64,000 nt of DNA, taken from Pratylenchus scribneri. Lineage: Eukaryota > Nematoda > Chromadorea > Rhabditida > Pratylenchidae. The position numbers were made by a program, and so were the translations under genes. The notes beneath the pieces are model-generated. The model was not told where the DNA came from. It saw only the letters and a program-made list of their open reading frames with translations, and ran no database searches. Numbering within the stretch: position 1 is the stretch's first letter; every line of letters starts with the position of its first letter. The DNA lies in assembly GCA_030063045.1 (NCBI GenBank), contig JAQSEB010000137.1, positions 2,046,001 through 2,110,000 on the forward strand, read 5' to 3'. Below, piece by piece: positions 49,446 to 59,000 of the stretch.

Positions 49446-49985
49446 GGAAAACTTAATTAAAATCTTTCCGGAAAATTTAATTAAAATCTTTTCGGAAAAT
49501 TTAATTAAAATCTTTCCGGAAAATATAATTAAAATCTTTCCGGAAAACTTAATTAAAATCTTTCCGGAAAATATAATTAAAATCTTTCCGGAAAATATAA
49601 TTAAAATCTTTCCGGAAAATATAATTAAAATCTTTCCGGAAAATATAATTAAAATCTTTCCGGAAAATATAATTAAAATCTTTCCGGAAAATATAATTAA
49701 AATCTTTCCGGAAAATATAATTAAAATCTTTCCGGAAAATATAATTAAAATCTTTCCGGAAAATATAATTAAAATCTTTCCGGAAAATATAATTAAAATC
49801 TTTCCGGAAAATATAATTAAAATCTTTCCGGAAAATATAATTAAAATCTTTCCGGAAAACTTAATTAAAATCTTTCCGGAAAACTTAATTAAAATCTTTC
49901 CGGAAAACTTAATTAAAATCTTTCCGGAAAGTTGAATTAAAAATTCTTCCGGAAAATTCAATTAAAAATTCTTTCCGGAAAACTT
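49446..49985. repeat. 24-bp TTCCGGAA array, intergenic
   Basis: About 22 units of 'AATCTTTCCGGAAAATATAA' plus TTAA, with CTTAATTAA variants at the ends and the ATATAATTAA variant homogenised in the middle. The 172-codon minus-strand frame across it is an artefact of the 24-bp period. Confidence 0.95.
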
Positions 49986-50358
49986 AAAAACATTTCAAAA
50001 AAATCAAGTTTGCAAATTATAAAACACATTGGAAAACATAATCAACAATTTTAAGCACAACCCTTGGGGGCTGTGCAATCCAAAAATTTGCGCGAATATT
50101 CAATCCCCATAAAAATTGTCTGCCACAACCAAGGCGGTTAAGACGAATTTCCAACCGACCTATATTTGCAGGCGAAGGCTGAGAGGATATAGAATATCGC
50201 TATTCCCACGAGGGGAATTAATACTTAGCCAAATTTAAGAACAATTTCTATAATTAGAACCATCAAATTGCAGATGCGTTGGAAGGGTCACTAAAGGCCA
50301 CATTTTCATGCAGTCTGCATTTTTTGACCAAATGAAGGAAATACCTAGTGTCTTCCTT

Positions 50359-50773
50359 ATGCTAGTCCCACAATGGACGACGTGTCAAGCGTCCGTGTCA
50401 AGCGTCCGCGTTTTGCTCCCACAGTGAGTGCGTCCGCGGCACGTTGCGTGGCACGGAGCGCAGCGCTTGACACGGACGCTTGACACGCAGATGCTCCCAC
50501 AATGCACTCCAACGCTCAACGCTCGACACGGACGCTTGACACGGATCGTTTCAAAAAAAGTTTGAAAAACGCGGACGCGCCGCACTTTTCTCCTTGCATT
50601 GTGGGAGCAAATCATTCTGCGTGTCGAGTGTTGAGCGCTGCGCTGCGCATTGCGCGTCCGTGTCAATATCAATTTTTTGCTCCCACATTAATTAAGGAGA
50701 AAATAGGCCCGGACGCTTGACACGCAGCGCTTGACACGGACGCGCTGAGCGCGCTTCATTGTGGGACTAGCAT
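50359..50773. mobile_element. hAT-type MITE, 415 bp, GC-rich, with near-perfect 8-bp TSD
   Basis: Ends 'ATGCTAGTCCCACAATG' and inverted 'CATTGTGGGACTAGCAT'. TCTTCCTT before (50351-50358) and TATTCCTT after (50774-50781), 7 of 8 identical. Inside, 'GACGCTTGACACGGACGC'-like motifs occur repeatedly in both orientations, and 'GCTCCCACA' repeats near both ends, so much of the element is self-complementary. Confidence 0.75.
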
Positions 50774-51001
50774 TATTCCTTCATTGTCATGGGCTCTCCT
50801 TTTCCTATTGGAACATCCAACTTCTCTCACCGCCTTCCCTTCTTCCCTGCGGCAGACACAGCATAAAACGAAGTCGCCTACTTTCTGCTGTGATTTGCTT
50901 CCCATAAACAAAAGACTGGGATGGAGGGTACCAATACCAAATACCAATGAAGAGGGGATATGCAATGAAAGATATATTATTCATCTGCATATGGTACAAA
51001 A

Positions 51002-51820
51002 CAGGGGTGGGGTCGAAATTTCGATTTTCGATTTCGATCGTCGAAATTTCGATGTTTTAGTTTCGATTCGATTTCGATTTCGAAAAGTGTCGAGTTTCGA
51101 AAAAATTTCGAAAAAGGCAAAGGGGGGACCCTTTGCTAGTTTCAATCAAAAATTTGGTATATTTTTTGAAACGAATTCCTTTTTTACTTAAAATTTCCTT
51201 ATTTTTGCTCAAAATATTTAGTTTTTTAATTTATTTTTCAATTATTAAATCATCAAAATATGTTTTATAATTGTTTTAGGAATAAAAAATGAAAAGTTCA
51301 AGACTTTAATAATATTATTTTGATGGAAATGACCAAACAATAATGTAACATGTAAAGAACCGCACCTAAAATAATCATTGAAAAGAATCTAACAATTAAT
51401 TTGTCATTTAAAAAATATCAAATAAAACCTTATGAAAAAAAAACCAAAAATTTCCTAAAATAAAAGCTAAATTCGGTTGGGTTTTGGGTATTGGTTTCAT
51501 TGTCAACTATTTTGCCAATAACAAAAACAAGAAAATTTGAAAAAGCTTCTTTTATTTCATCAAAATGCTAAAGTCTATAATTTTATTTTTTAAATATCAT
51601 TGATTATTATTTTTTGGATAAAAAATTTCACTTTTTTGTATTTTTAGAATTTTTTTTCAATTTTTAAAGGATTTGAAAATTTTTTTGAAAAATTTCGATT
51701 TTCGATTTCGATTGTCGAAATTTCGATGTTTTAGTTTCGTTTCGATTTCGATTTGGAAGTGAGTTTCGATTTCGAAGCAAATTTCGATTTCGATTTTTTT
51801 GAGTTTCGACCCCAGCCCTG
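51002..51820. mobile_element. Non-autonomous hAT element, 819 bp, perfect 8-bp TSD
   Basis: Ends 'CAGGGGTGGGGTCGAAA' and inverted 'TTTCGACCCCAGCCCTG'; GTACAAAA on both sides (50994-51001 and 51821-51828). Subterminal regions are dense in 'TCGAAATTTCGATG' and 'TTTCGATTTCGA' motifs, likely transposase-binding type repeats. The AT-rich interior has no transposase frame. Confidence 0.9.
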
Positions 51821-51828
51821 GTACAAAA

Positions 51829-52402
51829 TAAGAATAATGCAGGAAAAGGGGCCTTTTGATGACACTTCCACTTCCAACGCGTCTACAATTTGATTGAAGA
51901 GATAATAGAAATTCCTTATCCAAAAAATAATTTAGCCAGACAAATCCGTCTATAAACGGTACGGAATGTTGCGATTAAATCGCATGAATTTTGGAATTGT
52001 CCGATCAATTCGGTTGGACTTAAAAATTAGATTAAAAAATAATAACATCAGCCAATAGACATTTGCATCTAATAAAAATGGAAATTTCCACCAACCAACT
52101 TTGGTCAAAATATAATTTTAAAACATTTCGGGAAGCTTGAACTAGAATTAAAATCTTCCTGGAATAAATTAGATAAAAACTTTCCGAAATACCATTTCCT
52201 TCCATCATAAAAAATCAAATCAATTCCCTCGTTTATTTTATATTTCTCGAAAGAATTTTTCTACAATTTTTTAATGAAACTGAATGCCAATTTATCATGT
52301 GATTTTAAGAATATCTAAAAAATGTCAAAATTTGTTAATAAATAAATTAAAATTTGTTGAAATAATTAATTTTTATTGCTGATTTATTTAAAGACCTTAA
52401 AA
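51829..52402. other. Intergenic, upstream of the Lines-like gene
   Basis: No gene seen. Probable promoter region of the gene starting at 52403; no clear TATA box. Confidence 0.5.
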
Positions 52403-55400
52403 ATGACAACTCAAATAATTGAATTGAATGAATTAAATCGAATTCTCTCTGAAAATAATGAGGCCAAAAATTTTGGCAAATGTGCCGATGCTTTGGCCAA
52501 ATTTCTCGGAGAAAAAAGTGAACAACAAATTGCCGAAATTTGCTTGCAATGTTCACCAAAACGACGTCAATTATTTTGCGCATTTGAGAAATTCATTCAA
52601 ATGGATTTGGCACAGAATCGATTCAAAACATTATCGCATCCATTGATTGGCCAAATTGCATCGATAATTTTCCCAATTGCCGGGAAAATTCAATTTTCTC
52701 AAGGTGCAATGCAAAATTAAAAAAATTTAACCGAAAAAAATTAAATAGCTCGAATTTGGTTTGGCGGAATTTCCTCAATCCGTTGCCATAATCTCGTTTG
52801 CTCCTCTTCAACAACGGCGGAAAAATTGGTCACCGGTGAATTGACAAATGAAAATGACTGGAATTGTGCACAACAAATTCGCCTAAATTCCATTCAATAT
52901 TTTTCAATCGGAATTTTTCTGCTTGGATTCATGGAAAAATTTGAAGGTTCCAAGGAAAAAATCACCCAAAATTTAATAAAAAATTCAGAAATTATTTCCA
53001 CCGAAAATGTTGAACAATTTTTTCAACGAATTGACACAATTTTTGCCAAATCACTAAATTCTTTGATGGATGCACTGCTCGAAAATGATGAACGCTGTTT
53101 GCGGACAATGGCCGCATTATTGAGGGTATTTTGGAAAAATATTTGGGAAATATAGCGAAAAATCAATATATTTCAGCTTCCAACTCCATCAAATTGGTTA
53201 AATCCAATGGTTCTGTTCATTTTATTGCTCCATAAAATTCAATTTGATTCATTGGTAAGTAAATTATTTATTTTTTTAGTTTTTAATTTGCCAAAAAAGA
53301 GCATATAATATCAAAAAAATAATTATAATGGTTTAACAAAGGGTTTGCCTTAAATTCTCAAACCAAATATACCCAAAATTGGATAGAGCTGGTCAAGACG
53401 CATTGAATTATATATAATTTGTTATGGTTTGCAGTGCCGTAGCCAGGGGGTGCTAATCGGTGCTGAAGCACCCACTCGAAAGATCTATGGGGGTGCGGAG
53501 CACCCCTCTGAATGGGAAAAATAGGAAAAAAAGTAAAAGGGGAACCCTTTTTTAGTAACAAATTTTTCGCTGCGCGGCTATTTTTGGCCTGAAATTTTCG
53601 CTGCGCGGCTATTTTTGGCCTGAAATTTTCGCTGCGCGGCTATTTTTGGCCTAAAATTTTCGCTGCGCGGCTATTTTTGGCCTGAAATTTTCGCTCCGCG
53701 GCTATTTTTGGCCTAAATTTTTCGCTGCGCGGCCAAAAAATTGGCAAATAAGGACTTTACGAAAAAAAAAAATTTACACTCGAGCACCCCCTTCAATTTT
53801 TTCTGGCTACGGCACTGATGGTTTGGTCAACAATTAAAGGGTATTGAACGGTTTAAACCCATTTTTGTTTGGTCAACAATTAAAGGGTATTAAACGGTTT
53901 AAACCCATTTTGGTTTGGTCAACAATTAAAGGGTATTAAACGGTTTAAACCCATTTTGGTTTGGTCAACAATTAAAGGGTATTGAACGGTTTAAACCCAT
54001 TTTTGTTTGGTCAACAATTAAAGGGTATTAAACGGTTTAAACCCATTTTGGTTTGGTCAACAATTAAAGGGTATTAAACGGTTTAAACCCATTTTGGTTT
54101 GGTCAACAATTAAAGGGTATTGAACGGTTTAAACCCATTTTGGTTTGGTTAACAATTAAAGGGTATTAAACGGTTTAAACCCATTTTGGTTTGGTCAACA
54201 ATTAAAGGGTATTAAACGGTTTAAACCCATTTTGGTTTGGTCAACAATTAAAGGATATTAAACGGTTTAAACCCATTTTGGTTTGGTCAACAATTAAAGG
54301 GTATTAAACGGTTTAAACCCATTTTGGTTTGGTCAACAATTAAAGGGTATTGAACGGTTTAAACCCATTTTGGTTTGGTTAACAATTAAAGGGTATTAAA
54401 CGGTTTAAACCCATTTTGGTTTGGTCAACAATTAAAGGGTATTAAACGGTTTAAACCCATTTTGGTTTGGTCAACAATTAAAGGATATTAAACGGTTTAA
54501 ACCCATTTTGGTTTGGTCAACAATTAAAGGGTATTAAACGGTTTAAACCCATTTTGGTTTGGTCAACAATTAAAGGGTATTGAACGGTTTAAACCCATTT
54601 TGGTTTGGTCAACAATTAAAGGGTATTAAACGGTTTAAACCCATTTTGGTTTGGTCAACAATTAAAGGGTATTAAACGGTTTAAACCCATTTTGGTTTGG
54701 TCAACAATTAAAGGGTATTAAACGGTTTAAACCCATTTTGGTTTAATGGTTCAAAACTAAGTTTAAAATTGATTAAAGCCAACCCAAAACATAATCAAAT
54801 GATGCGTGAGGGAATCTATCCATTGAGTATAAACTTTTCAGATTATTGGTTTAGGATAAACTTTTGGACGTTACAATTTACAAATGGTTTTAAGCAAATT
54901 AAATATATTTTCCTTTATACTATTTTCACATTTTTTCCCGCACACAGGTTTTCATTGATTGGATTGGCTCTGAACCAGAATTGAGTTACATTTTCATGAA
55001 ATCATTTACTCACCATTTGGCCCAATGTTCTGCCCAACAAATTCATGAAATTTGTGAAAAGTGCGAATTTTCCAATTACTAAATAAATATATTTAATAAA
55101 TGCCTTTTCAGTGCCAACAAAATTCCCATTAACACTGAAATGAAATGGCATATTTTTCGGGAAAAAACGGATGCAAATTCTTCAAATGATCCAAATTTTT
55201 TTCATTTTAATATCCATGAATTGCACGGCGAACAGCGGGTTTTTAAACGAATTTCGGTGCCCACAAAATCAAATGTGAGCAAAAAATATTTACAAAATTA
55301 ATTTTTAATCATTTTTACCAATTTTTAGAATTCAATTTACAAAAAACTCGATGAGGAAATGCCATCAACGGAAATATTACTCGAGAAATTGTCACAATTT

Positions 55401-55511
55401 TGTATGGAATTGGAGAGAAAATTGTTGAAACTTTCGGCTCATTTGAAATTCCCTTCCAAAATAATTTGCCAAAATTTGACACAAATTCAATCCAAAATTT
55501 CATCAGACTAA
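52403..55511 (+). CDS. Conserved-looking protein, possibly Lines (LINS1) family
   Basis: Six exons, 52403-52703, 52749-53125, 53177-53254, 54948-55060, 55112-55274 and 55329-55511, join in frame to 404 residues. The protein is alpha-helical with Leu/Phe/Cys-rich helices and no signal peptide. The tentative Lines assignment rests on a late segment 'FIDWIGSEPELSYIFMKSF' (Lines proteins have a similar FLDW-S---FL-YFL--L helix) and a C-terminal helix 'LEKLSQFCMELERKLLKL' ending in 'FPSKII', like the Lines C-terminal module. This is weak, and HEAT-like or other helical scaffold proteins remain possible. Intron 53255-54947 holds a large 46-bp array with a nested hAT MITE. The gene ends 554 bp before PEX5 on the same strand. 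Confidence 0.8.
53320..54880 (+). repeat. 46-bp minisatellite element, largest array (~20 units)
   Basis: Standard left flank ('AAATTGGATAGAGCTGGTCA', 'GACGCATTGAAT'), then units up to 54740 and the right flank 'TGGTTCAAAACTAAGTTTAA'. A variant with GGTATTGAACGG recurs every five to six units and 'AAAGGATATTAAACGG' twice, so several-unit blocks were copied. Interrupted at 53432-53817 by a hAT MITE. Confidence 0.95.
53432..53817. mobile_element. hAT-type MITE, 386 bp, nested in the 46-bp element, perfect 8-bp TSD
   Basis: Ends 'CAGTGCCGTAGCCAG' and inverted 'CTGGCTACGGCACTG'; ATGGTTTG on both sides (53424-53431 and 53818-53825). Subterminal 'GTGCTGAAGCACCCAC' is a small palindrome. The interior carries six copies of a ~31-bp unit ('TTTTCGCTGCGCGGCTATTT' plus TTGGCCTGAAA). 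No ORF. Confidence 0.92.
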
Positions 55512-56064
55512 ATTTATTTATTTTGATATTGTTTTAAATGCTTTAAATTTTATTTTATTTATAAATTTTATATATAATTCATTATATTTTTATTATATTT
55601 ACAGCCAATAAAATTTGTGCTAATTAATTTTTTAATTTTTATTTAATCAATTTTCCTGTAATTTTAATTCCAATTTTTATTCAATCATAATTATTATTAG
55701 AAGAGAATGGATTTTTAGATCGCAAAATTACAAAATAATTGCCTATGAGTAATTCTTTTTTTTTGTGAAATTTGCCAAAATCGGTTTAGCGGACCTCGAC
55801 CTCAATATAAGTAATTTTTTCGTTTTTTATTATGTATTATACTTTTTTTGAAATTTTCCTCGAAAAGTGCCAAAATATTAAAAAAAATAATGTCAATTCA
55901 AAAAAATTATATAAAATACTCAAAAAAAATATTTGTGCTTTTCTTTTTCTCATCAATCTTATAAAATATAAAAATAGGTTTAATAAAAACCTAAAAATCG
56001 TTCCTCAATAATTATAATTTTTTCTATAATTTATTGCATTTTGGAAAAAAAATTTTGCACGAAA

Positions 56065-59000
56065 ATGTTCAAATCCATCTTCGAATCCGCCGACCATTGT
56101 GGTGCCCCAAATCCATTGTTGACTTTGGCCAAAAATTTCGGTGGCCACACAAATGGGGGCCAACAAAATGTTGGAGGATTGCTGGGCACTTCGAATTCAT
56201 CGGCTTTGGCCACCGGAGATTTGGTGAATTTGATGAAAAATTTGGGTTGAAATTGTTTCGGTTTGATTTGCAGTTTGTGCAAGAATATTTGGCCAATGTG
56301 GCCCAACACACCATTCCCCCATCCACTTTTGATATGCGCCAATTGATGGCACAAATGCCGGCGGTGATTAGTCAACAACAAATTGTTGGAAAGCCGTCTC
56401 CAATGTTGGAAATGGAAAAAAGTTGGGCCGAAGTTGGGGAAAGGAGGTTGGAAATAGAAATTGAAGGGCATTTATATTGGGCCATAAAATTGTGATTGTG
56501 ATGGAATGAATTGAAGTGACTCATACAATTCAGCATTGTCAATTTAGTTATGAAAAATACAATTTCAAGCACATTTATTCAATTAAAAAAATTAAAACAA
56601 TTTAAAAGCCAACATCTTAAATAGCCAGCGAATCTAGCTAAACAAATTTGATCAAAATAAAATCTTTAAAAATTGCCAATCCTATTAAACGCAATCGATT
56701 TAGCAGTTAAGCAAATGCCAATTTTTAGCACATTGCACATCACTTAAATTGAAGCTATAAGATAAAAAAAAAATAGTTCATACAAAACAATGTCAAAAAG
56801 AGTCATCCCAATACTCAAATCTCAAGGAAGAAATAAAATTTTAGTTTAGGGCTTATTAATTAGGGGTTTCAGAGCATAATGATTTTTGAATGGTTTGGGG
56901 CAAATTCGTCAAACTTTGAAAGGCTAAAAATTAATTTAAAACATTTCTTTTCGAATAGTTTGGCATCGGAATGGAGTGGCCAATTTTTGGAAAGCCATCC
57001 GCAACACCAGCCGAATGAATTGGCACAAAAATGGATGAATGAATATTCGGGAAAGAATGATGGATTGGAAAAGGAATGGCAAATTGCGAGGTTAGAGGCA
57101 AAAAAATATTTAGTGGAAATTTTTGGCAATTTTGGGATGGAATCAACGTGGGCCAAGGATTTCCTCGAGAATTATGAGACAAAAATGGCACAACAAAATG
57201 GCAGTGATGGAGGATTGGCAGAACAATGGGAAAATGAATTCATGAAAATGATAAATGACAATCGAAACGGTGAAAATGTGCCACAATTTTTTGACTATGA
57301 AACGGCATGGGAGAATGCTGCAAAGGAGGCACAGGAAAAATATAAATTTTTGGAGGTTGGAAAAGGGAATTTGTGACTTTCAATACCGTAAGACCTGGGC
57401 CATTCTTTTGGCCATATCTCAACAAGTAATTAGCCAATTTAGAAAGGCACTATGCCATTTGAAAGCCCTAAATGTCTTCTAAAATGTGGCTTAACTACTT
57501 TTTTGAAAATTTGAAAATATTTTTTAAAATACGCGGCTTTTCCACAAATCCTCCAGAAATTCTGGTTTATTACACTCAAAGGCATTTGACTTATTTTAAA
57601 GTTTGAATTCAGAAAATTTAAATATGCCTAATTCTAGAAGACATTTTAGGCTTTCAATTGGTATATTGCCTTCCCAGATTGGTTACTTTCTCGACGAGCT
57701 ATAGCCAAAAGATAGCCCAACCGATGAAATGACAGTATTGAAACGTTCCCTACTGTAAATTTCGGGGATTTGATTTAATTCATCCACACAGGCAAATCCA
57801 TATTTGGGCGAACAAAATGGAATGGAAATGGCGAAGCTGAGTTTGGGCAAAGGTCATTTGGCCGATTCAATTCTACATTTTGAGGCTGCATTGCAACGAG
57901 AACCAAATAATCCACAAATTTGGTTTACTATTTTCTCTGCTTAATAAGTTTATTTTCACCGTTCATATCCAGGTATTCCCTTGGATTGGCATTGGCCGAA
58001 AATGAACAAGGTTCGGGGGGAATTGAATTGGAGTAACCCAAATGTTTTCCGTTTTTAATAATTCAGTTTAGGAACCAATTTTGATGATTTTAATATCAAA
58101 TTAAAGAGCTGATTTTTGGCTATCAAATGATATCAAATTTTATTTAAGTTGGTCAAAAATGATGAAATTTTGCCCAAAAAACCATTTAAAATGATCTTTT
58201 ATTAAAGAATTTTCATTGATTTTTTGCTGGCCATAACTTCAACCAATTTTGAACCAATTTAAATAAATTTAATATAATTTGATAGCCAAAAGTCTGCTCT
58301 TTAATTTGATATCAAAAACATCAAAATTGGTTCAATAATTGTTGAGTTTTAAACAAATAAACGGCGACAGGTTTAGCTGTTCCTTGAGAAAGGGGGAAGA
58401 AAAAGAAGTCAGAGAAATACAAAAGAGAATGGACTTTTCCCTCATCAATCACCAGCAGCTGTTGAAAAATTTTTAAATTTTCCTTCGAAATCGAACGAAA
58501 CAATTTCTGCACAGCGACACTTTTTATACTGACCATTCCTCTCTTCTATATAAGCGAGTTGATTTCAATCCAAGTTCAAGCAGTCAAGGAAATGGCCATC
58601 AAAACATGCCAAGTGTCCGATAACCAAGGACATTGGCATCTAATGATGGCCAATTTCTTTGATTGCTTTTTCTAAAAATATTCAAATATTTTGAAAATTA
58701 TTTTTTCAACGACTGAGAGGAACAGCCAGCAGAAATTATTTATAATAATTAATAAATCATCAATGTCTGAAAACTGAATCAAATGTTGATGATTTTGAAT
58801 TAAAGAGCAGACTGCTGGCTATCTAATGATATAAATTATTTGCTCAGAAATGATGAAATTTTAACCTAAAAACCATTTAGAATATGACCTTTACTCTGGA
58901 TTAGCAAAATTTTCATTGGTTTTTAAACATAACTCCAACAATTTAAAACCAATTTAAATAAAATTAATAATTTTGATAGCCAAAAGTCTGCTCTTTAATT

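Noticed and set aside
50385..50720. Frames of 72-95 codons in GC-rich sequence
   Set aside because: Entirely within the hAT MITE; produced by its repeated GACGCTTGACACGG motif on both strands.
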